Positions 1 through 8,349 are shown, counted from the stretch's first letter. The stretch: DNA of 64,000 bases from Anaerobacillus sp. CMMVII (GCF_025377685.1 NZ_JACEHK010000008.1:124001-188000); one strand, 5' to 3'. Program-made: numbers and translations. Notes: generated from the sequence alone by a model not told the origin.

Positions 1-160
1 TTAATCCTGGGTGAGCCATTCTGGTGTTACCTAAAAAATCATTCGTATTTAACAGAATTGCTGTTGTGGAACCGGTAATCGCCCCGATCATACTGCCGAA
101 TATGATCCATTTGAAAAGGAGCGAAAGAAACGTAAGGTAATTTGTTTTCTTTAACTTCAA
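1..160 (-). CDS. ClC-type voltage-gated chloride channel family protein, N-terminal fragment
   Basis: Only the first ~53 codons lie in the window; the gene runs off the left edge. The translation has a first hydrophobic segment (LFKWIIFGSMIGAITGS) followed by NTR-x-AHPGL, which resembles the N-terminal helix of bacterial ClC chloride/proton exchangers, where a similar 'T-R-x-x-HPWL' stretch follows the first membrane helix. I chose the TTG at 158-160 because GAGGTG lies six bases upstream on the minus strand. The selectivity motifs are outside the window, so the family call rests on about 50 residues. It is divergent from the TVP38-like gene. Confidence 0.55.
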   Translation of the reverse strand, partial: MKLKKTNYLTFLSLLFKWIIFGSMIGAITGSTTAILLNTNDFLGNTRMAHPGL

Positions 161-388
161 AGCAAGCACCTCATTAGGACTAAGTCTCCTGTTCTTTTGG
201 ATTGGCTGCTTTCTCTATTTACTAACCAAGTTGTTTGAAAATGCACGATTTATGTGCTTTGAATAAAATCAATACGTCTATAGAGTCTCCTTGATTGTTA
301 TTTTTAACCAAAGCTTTTATGTTGATTTGACCATGGAAGGCCAATAAACGCACACTAGACTTTTTTCTAGATTTTTTCGTATTCCGTT

Positions 389-421
389 GTTCATATTTAG
401 TTCATATTCTCTTGTTATAAT
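389..421 (+). promoter_or_regulatory. Direct-repeat operator candidate plus -10 box upstream of the TVP38-like gene
   Basis: Positions 389-408 read GTTCATATTTAGTTCATATT, two TTCATA hexamers with an 11-bp period. A perfect TATAAT follows at 416-421, with no good -35 box where one is expected. This is the layout of promoters activated by OmpR/PhoB-type regulators. The same 20 bases occur at 1280-1299 before the response regulator gene, so that regulator is the obvious candidate to bind here (inference). Confidence 0.55.
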
Positions 422-437
422 GTGAGGGTTAAAGGAT

Positions 438-1112
438 GTGATCACAATCAACAAAGGATGGTTGAAAATTACTTTTGCAGTCGCCATTTGTTTCGTCATT
501 ATCTTGTTAATTATGAATAAACAACTAATTCCGGTGTTCATGGCAGGAGATCTAGAACAATTTATTAGCAGTGTAAACGAACAGTTTCTACCCATGTTCA
601 TCATCACGTTTATTTTAATGATCATTCATAACGTCATAACAGTTATACCACTAATATTGATACTTACCGTTAATATCAGTTTTTACGGGTTTGTTTGCGG
701 TTTAATTTGGAGTTGGTTAGTTAGTATTTTAGGAGCAACATTAATTTTTGTAGGTGCCCGCTATTTCTTTAGAGATTTTCTAGAGAAAAGAATTAGTGAC
801 TCAGTGAAAAGTAAGGCAGAAGAGAATGGTTTTATGTATGTGTTATTGGCACGGATTTTCCCTTTTGTCCCAACAAATCTAGTGAATATTATTAGTGGAG
901 TAAGCTCGATTAGATTTAAAGATTTTTTTATTGCGACGAGTATTGGTAATTTGATTTACTTTTTCACTCTTTCATTAGTACCACTTGGTCTTGCATCTGG
1001 AAATAGTGATTTGATTATTTTAATTTCAGTATTTCTTATTGTAGCTGCTTTTCTTTATAAAAGACGAAAACAGAAAACAGAAGATAATCTCAAGAAAAAA
1101 CAATTAGTTTAA
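438..1112 (+). CDS. TVP38/TMEM64 (VTT/DedA-like) family membrane protein
   Basis: The 224-residue product has several hydrophobic segments and the VTT-domain signature: a glycine-rich turn around GATLIFVGARYFF and, later, ARIFPFVPTNLVNIISGVSSI followed by F-F-I-A-T-x-IGN. Proteins of this family sit in the cytoplasmic membrane; relatives scramble or flip phospholipid carriers or support membrane homeostasis, but the role here is unknown. The GTG start at 438 has GAGGG at 424-428; TTG at 462 (after AAAGGA) is an alternative. It is monocistronic, ends in a stem-loop, and is probably controlled by the 20-bp direct repeat upstream, which it shares with the next operon. Confidence 0.85.
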   Translation: MITINKGWLKITFAVAICFVIILLIMNKQLIPVFMAGDLEQFISSVNEQFLPMFIITFILMIIHNVITVIPLILILTVNISFYGFVCGLIWSWLVSILGATLIFVGARYFFRDFLEKRISDSVKSKAEENGFMYVLLARIFPFVPTNLVNIISGVSSIRFKDFFIATSIGNLIYFFTLSLVPLGLASGNSDLIILISVFLIVAAFLYKRRKQKTEDNLKKKQLV

Positions 1113-1131
1113 TAGATTAATTGTTTTTTGT
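1095..1131 (+). terminator. Rho-independent terminator of the TVP38-like gene
   Basis: A 12-bp A/T-rich stem (AAAAAACAATTA at 1095-1106 with TAATTGTTTTTT at 1118-1129) overlaps the end of the coding sequence and finishes in a T run. Confidence 0.6.
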
Positions 1132-1279
1132 TTTTCTTCTTAATGAATTTTATATTCATTATTATTGCTATTATGTTTTATATGAAGTTGTGTTAATACC
1201 ATTCGCAATTCAAAATAGTTTGATATAGCTTATTAAGATAATTATGAAATTCACTCTTCGAGTAAAAATTTAATATGAT

Positions 1280-1299
1280 GTTCATATTTAGTTCATATT
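1280..1299 (+). promoter_or_regulatory. 20-bp direct-repeat element upstream of the response regulator operon
   Basis: This is a perfect second copy of the sequence at 389-408. It lies about 180 bp before the response regulator start, in a 363-bp gap (1113-1475) that otherwise holds only AT-rich leader sequence; I see no convincing small gene there. An OmpR-family regulator binding its own promoter through TTCATA-N5-TTCATA would explain its presence at both sites. Confidence 0.5.
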
Positions 1300-1475
1300 G
1301 AAATGATAAGCTACAAGAGTTAAAGAGCACAGGATTGATAATGATAAAGTTAGGATTTCTACATTTGTCAGAATAGATAGGGGAACTTAAATGAAGAAGG
1401 AAAGAGATAACCTGTAGTAGTAGCGCTTTTTAGGAAAGATAAGAACTACTTTACTCATGTAAAGGAGCAATCAAC

Positions 1476-2165
1476 ATGAAAAAGTTAACGTTATTAGTTA
1501 TTGATGACGATCCAAATATTTGTGAATTAATTCGATTATATAGTGAGAAGGCTGGATATGAGGTGCGACATGCAAATGACGGCTTAACAGGAGTAGAGAT
1601 TTTTTACGAACTAAGACCTGATCTAGTCGTCTTAGATATTATGCTACCTGGTTTAAGCGGTTGGGAAGTTTGTAAGGAAATACGTTCGGACTCCGAAGTG
1701 CCAATTATCATGTTAACTGGGAAAGGTGAAAGCTACGATAAAATAAAAGGATTGGATTTAGGTGCTGATGATTATGTGGTCAAGCCCTTTGATCCCAAGG
1801 AGCTCTTAGCTCGGATGAAAGCGGTATTGAGAAGGTATAACATTTTCAATGGTGATCAAGATATTATCACCTTGCCCCATCTGATTATTAATATGAAGCA
1901 GTATCAAATCACTTGTTATGATGAAACAATGACAGTGCCTCCAAAAGAAATTGAACTGCTTTTTTATTTGGCAACGCATGCAAATCGTGTATTTACGAGA
2001 CAACAATTATTAGATCAAATTTGGGGCTATGATTTTGAAGGTGACCCTCGAACCGTTGATGTTCATATTAAACGTATTCGTGAAAAGTTAGGAAAAGCGA
2101 ATACAGACTGGGAATTGAAAACATTAAGGGGCATCGGGTATAAATTTGAGGTGAACACACCATGA
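1476..2165 (+). CDS. OmpR/PhoB-family response regulator
   Basis: The protein has 229 residues. The N-terminal receiver domain (about 1-120) shows the acidic pocket (VIDDDPN), the phospho-acceptor Asp in VVLDIMLPG, the Thr in MLTGKG and the Lys in VVKPFDP. The C-terminal winged helix (about 135-226) has the usual PPKEIELL, DPRTVDVHIKRIREKL and LRGIGYKF elements. It binds DNA as a phosphorylated dimer at direct repeats; the element at 1280-1299 is the likely autoregulatory site. The start follows AAAGGAG. Its stop overlaps the kinase start (ATGA), so the two are translationally coupled. It resembles PhoP/ResD-type regulators, but the signal cannot be named from sequence. Confidence 0.93.
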   Translation: MKKLTLLVIDDDPNICELIRLYSEKAGYEVRHANDGLTGVEIFYELRPDLVVLDIMLPGLSGWEVCKEIRSDSEVPIIMLTGKGESYDKIKGLDLGADDYVVKPFDPKELLARMKAVLRRYNIFNGDQDIITLPHLIINMKQYQITCYDETMTVPPKEIELLFYLATHANRVFTRQQLLDQIWGYDFEGDPRTVDVHIKRIREKLGKANTDWELKTLRGIGYKFEVNTP

Positions 2166-3592
2166 GAGTGAAGTCGAGTATTTTTACAAAGTTATTTTTT
2201 ACACATGTGGTGAGTTCGATAGCAGCATTTCTCATTTTTAGTACCGTATTTTATCTCTTGTTCAAAACGATTTAAAGCAAGAATTTCTTACTACATTACA
2301 TGGGCAGCATGAACAGGTGGAGAAGACGCTGCAATTAGCCTACGAAGATGTAGATAATAAAGAAGCAATAATCTCAACTTTGGGGTTTATGAATGACAAA
2401 GCTCATAAAAGTATTTATTTATATGGTGAAAATGGTGAATTGCTTAACGTCTTTTCAGACGCAACAGAAGTATTAACCATTGATCAAGAGTTTATAGAGA
2501 CAGCACTTGACGGTAGCACAGTTCATGAATTTGTTAATGAAAAAGGGCATCGAATATTTTTAATGATTTCGCCATTAGCTAGTGGAAACGCTGAATTTCA
2601 AGAAAAAGTCTTGGTGATTGCTTTACATGGATATGATCCGGTGGCTAAAAGTATTAAAGGGATGTTTTTATTAGCTGGCCTTATTACAACGATAGTAACG
2701 ACTTGTTTCTTATTTTTATTATCAAAGAAGTTTTCAGCCCCATTAAGGAACATGAACCATGTCGCCATGGAGTACGCGAAAGGAAACTTTGGAAAAAAAG
2801 TGAAAGTAACAAGCATCGACGAAATCGGTCAACTAGGGGAGACATTAAACCATATGGCCAAGGAATTGGCAAGCTTAGATTCGATGCGAAAAGAGTTTGT
2901 TGCGAATGTTTTCTCACGATATGCGTTCACCTTTAACATCAATAAATGGCTTTGTTGGAGCCATGTTGGATGGAACAATTCCAGAAAATGACCAGAAGCG
3001 ATATTTGCATTTAATGAAAGATGAAACTGAGAGATTAATTAAACTTGTGAATGACTTGTTGGATATCGCTAGAATTGAAGCCGGTCAAGTTTCCATTCAC
3101 CCAAGAAACTACAATGTCTCAGAACAAATTCGTAAATTAATTGCTAAACTTGAACCGCAATTATCAAAACAGAAAATTGACATTGAAATCCAGTCAAATG
3201 AGGAAGACGATCTTTATATATTTGCTGATAGAGATCGCATTGATCAGGTTCTTGGAAACTTAATTGAAAATGCAATTAATTTTTCAAACAATAAAGGTCT
3301 AGTGGTGATCACATTGTCTAAAATCGAAAAAGAAGTGCAGATCTCCATTGCAGATCATGGTCCAGGTATTCCAAAAAAAGAGCTAAAGTTCATCTGGGAT
3401 CGATTTTTTAAAGTAGATAAAGCTCGTAGTCAAAAGGTTGGTACCGGTATTGGTTTATCAATTGTAAAACATATCATTGATTTACATGGAGCAAAAATTG
3501 AGGTGCAAAGTGAACTTGGAAAAGGAACTGTGTTTTCAATTTCATTACCAACTGCAACTAATAACACTAAAAATGGAGGATTAAACGTATGA
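2162..3592 (+). pseudogene. Sensor histidine kinase, two compensating single-base frameshifts
   Basis: Read through the breaks this is a ~476-residue membrane kinase: a helix at 10-30, an extracellular sensor region, a second helix, HAMP, then the H-box SHDMRSPLTSI, the N-box LIENAINFS, and the G boxes DHGPGIP and GTGIGLSIVK. The frame is lost near 2257 (one base missing) and recovered near 2910 (one extra T in the TTTT before the H-box), so the frame is restored over the catalytic core. Both ends keep ATGA overlaps, with the regulator upstream and the Spx-like gene downstream. Two opposite indels inside intact family sequence suggest sequencing error. The kinase presumably phosphorylates the regulator encoded upstream. 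Confidence 0.85.
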
Positions 3593-3984
3593 TAACAATT
3601 TATACTACCCCAGGGTGTTCGTCATCTAGAAAAGCGAAAGCTTGGTTAATAGAACATAATATTGAATTTATCGAAAGAAATATGTTAACACACCGACCGA
3701 CAATCGAGGAAATTAAAGCGATGGTTGGGAAAACAGAGGATGGCGTAGATGAGATTATATCGACGAGATCACAAATATTCAAAAAGTTAGGATTGGATTT
3801 AGAGACGGTTTCTATCCAGAAATTATTTACTTTTATAAGTGAAAATCCGTGTTTTCTTCGTAGTCCAATCATCATCGACGAAAAACGGCTATTGGCTGGC
3901 TATAGCGAAATTGAAATTAGACGTTTCATTCCAAGGAAGATGCGTAGATTTAATTTACAACAGGCACAGCTCTCTATTAATTAA
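3589..3984 (+). CDS. Spx/ArsC-family regulator with CxxS in place of CxxC
   Basis: The 131-residue product aligns along its whole length with Spx, which binds the RNA polymerase alpha C-terminal domain and redirects transcription under thiol stress. The TEDGxDEIISTRS segment that carries the alpha-contact glycine, the PIIIDEKRL motif and the RRFIPRK tail are all present. The N-terminal redox switch reads TPGCSSS, so the second cysteine of the usual CxxC is serine. Such a protein could not form the normal intramolecular disulfide and should be controlled by level or by its kinase operon rather than by oxidation (inference). The ATG overlaps the kinase stop, so it is the third gene of the operon. 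Confidence 0.85.
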   Translation: MITIYTTPGCSSSRKAKAWLIEHNIEFIERNMLTHRPTIEEIKAMVGKTEDGVDEIISTRSQIFKKLGLDLETVSIQKLFTFISENPCFLRSPIIIDEKRLLAGYSEIEIRRFIPRKMRRFNLQQAQLSIN

Positions 3985-4084
3985 TAAAATCAAATGCTTA
4001 ACAAGCGGTAAGTTTTAAACAAGTGAGTGAATTTCATAATTATCATTAGTAGCCTAAAATATTGAATTATGTAATAAAATAAAG

Positions 4085-4123
4085 CTTCACGCAAAGCGTG
4101 AAGAACCAAGCGTTCGCTTGGTT
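4085..4123. repeat. Two back-to-back perfect hairpins
   Basis: CTTCACGC-AAA-GCGTGAAG (4085-4103) is immediately followed by AACCAAGCG-TT-CGCTTGGTT (4104-4123). No T run follows either stem, so they are poor intrinsic terminators; they may be REP-like palindromes or mRNA 3' stabilisers for the Spx-like operon. Confidence 0.5.
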
Positions 4124-4145
4124 ACGACCTAAAAGCTAATAGAAT

Positions 4146-4189
4146 AGCAACAATCTTTTAGAAACGTTTTTTTCTCAAAGATTGTTGCT
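4146..4189. repeat. 13-bp perfect inverted repeat
   Basis: AGCAACAATCTTT (4146-4158) pairs with AAAGATTGTTGCT (4177-4189). The arm AGATTGTTGCTTT also occurs near the left end of the MITE copy at 40612, so this may be a relic of that family. The rest of the 427-bp gap 3985-4411 holds no gene I can support. Confidence 0.35.
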
Positions 4190-4335
4190 TTCAATCTAGT
4201 TTGTAAATTAAATAGAATATATATAAAGGTCTCAGGGACAACATTTCTAACATTAGATGTTGTAAGCGCAGAAATATCGATTATATATTGAATTTGTTCA
4301 TAAAGCACCATTGTTTACGAAAAGAGCGTAAAATA

Positions 4336-4380
4336 AAACCAATAAACATTAAAGTATCTCTTTAATGTTTATTGGTTTTT
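4336..4380 (-). terminator. Strong 20-bp stem terminator, bidirectional
   Basis: A perfect 20-bp stem (4336-4355 with 4361-4380) around a 5-base loop, with T-rich flanks on both strands. It lies just after the stop of the minus-strand small membrane gene at 4412-4621. Confidence 0.75.
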
Positions 4381-4411
4381 ATTTGTCTATGGTAAGCAGT
4401 TTACAAAAAAA

Positions 4412-4621
4412 TTATAAGAATGTTCTCTTGATAAATACCCATCCCATATAGGAAATAAAAAGAACAACGGTAATGATTGCAGATTTACGAAAGCGTCTTT
4501 TGAATACTGGTTGATCAGCTTTTGGAGCGAAAAGCATTCGGACTACGAAGAAAACAGTCGTTATGATACTAATAGTCAAAATACTACCAAGGATAATATG
4601 GGCTAAAATAGTTGGATCCAT
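4412..4621 (-). CDS. Small two-helix membrane protein, function unknown
   Basis: The 69-residue product has two hydrophobic helices (about 7-29 and 47-64) separated by a basic loop (KRRFRKS). AAAGGAG lies eight bases before the ATG and a strong terminator follows, so it looks like a real single-gene unit. I do not recognise a named family. Confidence 0.6.
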   Translation of the reverse strand: MDPTILAHIILGSILTISIITTVFFVVRMLFAPKADQPVFKRRFRKSAIITVVLFISYMGWVFIKRTFL

Positions 4622-4715
4622 AATTTTAGCTCCTTTCAGGATGAATTTTTATAAATAGTATCACGGTAAAAGTATTTGAACAAGCGAATTTATAAAAAAA
4701 TACGGTTAAAACAGA

Positions 4716-4933
4716 TTAGTTCACTTTTTTGTAAATTTCTTTATATAGACTTTTTGCCGTATCGCATTTGAGCACTTTGCCATTTACGACAGAAAAAGGA
4801 CCTTGCTTGCAGGTTTTACATTCACCAATACAGCCTTTACGCTTCACTTTAATATCAAGATCGAGTTCTTTTATTTTTTATAAACCTTTTTTGTTTTAAA
4901 GTCATTCTCTTTGCAAAAATAGACTTTTTCCAT
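4716..4933 (-). pseudogene. DUF1450-like small cysteine protein, frameshifted, Fur-controlled
   Basis: Read through one break, the 72-residue product has CK-E near its start and then GCIGECKTCKQGPFSVVNGK, resembling the small DUF1450/YuzB proteins with clustered cysteines followed by a 'FAxVNG' strand. The frame breaks in a T6 run at 4874-4879 (one A missing on the coding strand), giving an early stop after YKK. The ATG at 4933 has AGGTG upstream. A near-perfect Fur box overlaps the likely transcription start 29 bp upstream, so the protein is probably made under iron limitation. It may bind iron-sulphur or zinc; that is inference. Confidence 0.6.
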
Positions 4934-4961
4934 TTGTGATTCACCTCGGTATTCGTTTAAA

Positions 4962-4991
4962 TGAAAATGATTATCACTTGCTTTGATTATA
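4962..4991 (-). promoter_or_regulatory. Fur box and -10 box of the DUF1450-like gene
   Basis: TGAAAATGATTATCA at 4962-4976 matches the Bacillus Fur 7-1-7 consensus TGATAATNATTATCA at all but one defined position. On the minus strand a TATAAT (4991-4986) sits just upstream, so bound Fur would cover the transcription start. Confidence 0.75.
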
Positions 4992-5108
4992 GCAGATTTT
5001 TTCCACGAATCACACGGTTATTTTCTTGTTGTTTGTATGTAAAATTATGTAGTGCTTATGCGGGTGTAAACGCTACCATTTTCTTAGAATTTCAACAAGG
5101 GGCTAGAC

Positions 5109-5947
5109 TTAGTTTAGCCAACCTTTCACAATTTCAATTTCTTGTTCATGAGTAAAGTTTTCATCATCTGGAGTTTCTAAGATTAGTGGAATGCCTTTAA
5201 TTACAGAAGAGGCGAAAAAGTTTGACCATTGAGTTTCTTTGATAAAGCCATCTTTAAGATTGGCATGGCGATCTTTCCGTTTCCCGGAAGGGTATTTAGA
5301 ATTGTTTAGGTGGATCGCTTTTAAATGTTGAAAGTAGCCAAGCTCAAGTCCTTTGTTTGCGATTTCATCCCAATTATCACCATTCCACAAGCCACTTGCA
5401 AAAGCATGACAGGTATCAAAGCAAAAACCGACTTTTTCAGGATAGTCGGTAAGTTTTCGAACATGAACATTTCCTCCAGTGTAATTCCCATGTTCGTTCC
5501 TGCTCCAGCATTATTTTCAATTAATAATAATGCCTTTCCGTGCCAATCCTGTAAAACAGTATTTAAAACATGAATCATTTTTTTATATCCTTCTACAGTC
5601 GCCTCACCCTTCATGGCTCCAAAGTGTACGACGATTCCGATAGAGCCACACGTGTAAGCAATCTCCAAATCGTTTAGAATCGAGGTGATTATTTCGGCTT
5701 CAAGTTCCTTATTTTCCGAAATTAACTTAGTTGGATAGGGTGTATGAGCGATGGAAACAATCCCTTTTTCCTCGCAAAATTGCGCGCAACTTTGAGCAGA
5801 AGCCTTATCAAATTGCTTTATAGAAATACTTCTGGGGTTTTTAGGGAAGTACTGAAAGGCAGTTGCACCGATTGATTTTGCATTTTTAGCTGCATGTTCG
5901 TAGCCATTTCGAATACTAACGTGACTACCAATAAACATGGTTTTCAC
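5109..5947 (-). pseudogene. nfo: Endonuclease IV (AP endonuclease), frameshifted
   Basis: Restored length is about 279 residues, close to E. coli Nfo (285). The Zn-ligand pattern of the TIM-barrel family is present: VVHFGAM, LLIENNAG, CFDTCHAFASG, HLNNSK with DRHANLKDG, and the final LETP. The enzyme cuts the backbone 5' of abasic sites in base-excision repair. The frame is lost at about 5459-5464, where one base is missing inside EEMFM-RKLTDYP; it is not an obvious homopolymer. It starts eight bases after the stop of the Fpg/Nei glycosylase gene, so glycosylase and AP endonuclease are co-transcribed. Confidence 0.88.
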
Positions 5948-5954
5948 CTCCTTA

Positions 5955-6759
5955 TTAGTGCTGACAATTAGGACAATAATATGTCTTTTTGGAAGAAACA
6001 GTTTCTAAAATAATCTTTGAACCACATTTATTGCAAGGTTCGTCCTGGCGATCATAAACAAGTGTTTGATAGTTTCCAGTAAGAGTATCCCCTTCAAAAA
6101 ATGGATGATCCATATAGCCGCCTTGGTTGATGCCCCGTTTTAACGCCGTGTTAATTCCTTTATATAAATTGTTAATTTCCAGATCATTTAGCTCGTTCAT
6201 TTTTCTAGTCGGAAGTAAACCGGCATCATAGCAAATCTCATCAGAATAACAATTTCCAATCCCAGAAATGAACGACTGGTTTACTAACGTTGTTTTTCAA
6301 AACTCCCCGTCTTTTTTTGATTAACTGAAGGAAGGAATGCAGTGAAAAGTCTTGATCTAATGGTTCTGGACCTAGCTTTGTCAATTGCTCATTTAATTGT
6401 TGATCGTCTATCAAATGTAAATAGCCGAGCCGAAGTCCTATAAAATATAAATGTCCTGAAGGAAACGTAAGGATCACTTGTTTGGTTCGATTTGGGCTAG
6501 TTTCATCGGACCCGAAAAACATCCAGCCGCCTAGCATTAAATGAAGAATTAAGTTTTTGCCGGAGCTAAGCTTAAAGATAAGGTATTTTGCTCGCCTTTC
6601 AACTGCAACAATAGAACTATTGGTAACCTCCTGCAAAAACATTGGAGCAGAGATGTTAATTGACTTTTCCCGGTTGATTTCAATGTTTGTAATCTTTTGC
6701 CCACTGATTTTTGCAGTTAGCAACTTTTTGTAGGTTTCCATTTCTGGTAATTCAGGCAT
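5955..6759 (-). pseudogene. Fpg/Nei-family DNA glycosylase, frameshifted
   Basis: The N-terminus MPELPEMETYK carries the catalytic Pro2 and Glu3 of Fpg/Nei glycosylases, which remove oxidised bases and nick the strand. The C-terminus has the zinc finger CNKCG...YYCPNCQH and, before it, the helix-two-turn-helix segment NQSFISGIGNCYSDEI. One extra base in the T5 run 6293-6297 (coding-strand A run) breaks the ~267-residue frame. It resembles the Nei-like Bacillus paralogues rather than canonical MutM, but I cannot assign substrate. It is the first gene of a repair operon with endonuclease IV. Confidence 0.85.
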
Positions 6760-6868
6760 GTAACAAATCTCCTCTCAGTAGTATAGGTTAAGTATTTAGT
6801 TAAATTAGGGAATTTATGAGAATTTCAATTTTAGATCGTGTAGTTTTTGACTATCTATAGAAAAAAGG

Positions 6869-6910
6869 GAGCGTCAAGACAAATGATGTTGTCTTGATGC
6901 TCATTTTTTT
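6869..6910. terminator. Bidirectional terminator-like hairpin
   Basis: A 14-bp stem (6869-6882 with 6889-6902, one G-T pair) is flanked by an A6 run on the left and a T7 run on the right. It sits alone in the 335-bp gap between the divergent repair operon and the CheY gene, so which transcript it ends is unclear. Confidence 0.6.
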
Positions 6911-7094
6911 GCAAGTATACCTGTTTTTAGTGCTTTTTGTTTGGGAAATTATTAAATTGAAATGCTAAATAATAGAGAAAATACGTGTTTTTGTATAAGT
7001 TTGGCGACTTGTGAAGGATTGTGGAAGTTTATGTAGAATTATAGTAGTAGTGTTTTACAAGACTAGGAAGACTAATCATTTTTGGAGGGGAATT

Positions 7095-7472
7095 ATGAGT
7101 AGCTTAAGAGTAGCTGTGTGTGACGATTCATTGTTAGTTAGAAAGAAATTAAGAGCGAGCTTAGAAGAACTTGGGATGAACGTAGTTCTTGAAGCTACTG
7201 ATGGTGCTGAAATCATTGAAAAATTGAAAGGTACTAACGATATTGATGTTCTTTTTCTAGATATTATCATGCCAAACAAGACGGGAATTGAAGCCTTAGA
7301 AGTAATAAAAAACGACGAACGAACGAAAGCAATCAACGTCGTAATGGTTACATCTGTAGGGACATCAAAACATGTGAAAGAGGCTGTTAAGTTAGGTGTC
7401 TATGATTTTATGCAAAAGCCTGTTGACACTAGTGTGTTAAAGACAATCTTACAGAGAGTGAAAGGGGAGTAA
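7095..7472 (+). CDS. CheY-like single-domain response regulator
   Basis: The 125-residue product is a lone receiver domain. It has the acidic pair in CDDSLLV, the phospho-acceptor Asp in LFLDIIMPNKTG, the Thr/Ser switch in MVTSVGT and the Lys in FMQKPVD. No output domain is present, as in CheY, so it probably works by protein contact. I chose ATG 7095 because GGAGGGG lies five bases upstream; longer in-frame versions lack this. The CheX-like gene follows after seven bases, which makes it the likely phosphatase partner. Confidence 0.9.
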   Translation: MSSLRVAVCDDSLLVRKKLRASLEELGMNVVLEATDGAEIIEKLKGTNDIDVLFLDIIMPNKTGIEALEVIKNDERTKAINVVMVTSVGTSKHVKEAVKLGVYDFMQKPVDTSVLKTILQRVKGE

Positions 7473-7479
7473 TCGACGA

Positions 7480-8337
7480 ATGTTTAGTAAATATTTTGGT
7501 AACTTCCTATTAAATAAGGGTATCATCACAAGTAACCAGTTAAATGAAGTTTTTCAAGAAGAGAAGCAAAGTCATGTAAAGTTGGGAATACTGGCATTAA
7601 ATAAGGGCTTTATGACTTTAGAGCAAATCAATGAAGTAAATGAAGCTCAACGCGCTACTGACCGTAGGTTTGGTGAAATCGCCATTCAAAGAGAATACTT
7701 AAGTATTGATAAGCTCGAAGAATTATTGACAGATCAAAAAACGAGTTATTTATTAATCAGTCAAATCTTACTTGATAAAAATCTTGTTACAATGGATCAA
7801 ATTAGTAAATTGTTGTTCTCTTATAAAAACGAGTATGGTTTGACGAATGAAGATCTTCAAGAATTAACAAATGATAATGTCGAAAAGATTATAGAGAGTT
7901 CACTAAATTTGGAAAAACCGTTGAGCGACTACATCGTAATGTTAGTAAAAAATATTGAGAGGCACTTTCATGAAAAAGCTTATGTGCAGGAGCTAAAGAA
8001 CGGTATCGACCGATATCCATTAGTAGCGTATCAGCAAATTGTCGGTGAATATAATCTCGATACCTATTTGATGTTGTCAGAGCCTGATTTTCTTAAAGTA
8101 GCTTCTATTTTTGCTGAAGAGGAGCTAAAGGAAATCGATGAACTATCAATTTCAGCAGTATTAGAGTTCTTAAACCTTCATAATGGAATTTTTATTGTTA
8201 ATGAAGTTGATAAGGGCTTTGATCTAAGTTTACTAGTACAAAAACTAGTTGAACCAAGCTTGGCTCAGGAAGAAGTATCTTATTTTACAATTTTGTTTAG
8301 CGATATAGAGCTAATTGTTGGACTACAAAAAAGGTAA
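7480..8337 (+). CDS. CheX-type phosphatase with N-terminal MshEN-like repeats
   Basis: The 285-residue product has two parts. Residues ~5-125 contain three to four ~35-residue repeats of the kind 'FGNFLLNKGIITSNQLNEV', similar to the N-terminal (MshEN) modules of type II secretion/pilus ATPases, which can bind c-di-GMP. The C-terminal half has the CheC/CheX active-site pattern S-x3-E-x2-N in SAVLEFLN and a closing CheX-like strand. CheX dephosphorylates CheY~P. Its operon with a CheY gene fits that job; the extra domain suggests a second input. A terminator follows at 8350. Confidence 0.78.
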   Translation: MFSKYFGNFLLNKGIITSNQLNEVFQEEKQSHVKLGILALNKGFMTLEQINEVNEAQRATDRRFGEIAIQREYLSIDKLEELLTDQKTSYLLISQILLDKNLVTMDQISKLLFSYKNEYGLTNEDLQELTNDNVEKIIESSLNLEKPLSDYIVMLVKNIERHFHEKAYVQELKNGIDRYPLVAYQQIVGEYNLDTYLMLSEPDFLKVASIFAEEELKEIDELSISAVLEFLNLHNGIFIVNEVDKGFDLSLLVQKLVEPSLAQEEVSYFTILFSDIELIVGLQKR

Positions 8338-8349
8338 TGAAGTTAGATT

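Noticed and set aside
317-625. Minus-strand frame of 102 residues over the TVP38-like promoter and gene
   Set aside because: It overlaps the better-supported plus-strand gene and its promoter, has no ribosome site, and no family features.
389-1299. Classical Pho box and a PhoP-PhoR system
   Set aside because: The spacing fits an OmpR/PhoB-type site, but the hexamer TTCATA differs from the usual TTAACA and the regulator is not clearly PhoP, so I do not name it.
4129-4311. Minus-strand frame of 60 residues
   Set aside because: It spans the 13-bp inverted repeat and has no ribosome-binding site or similarity.
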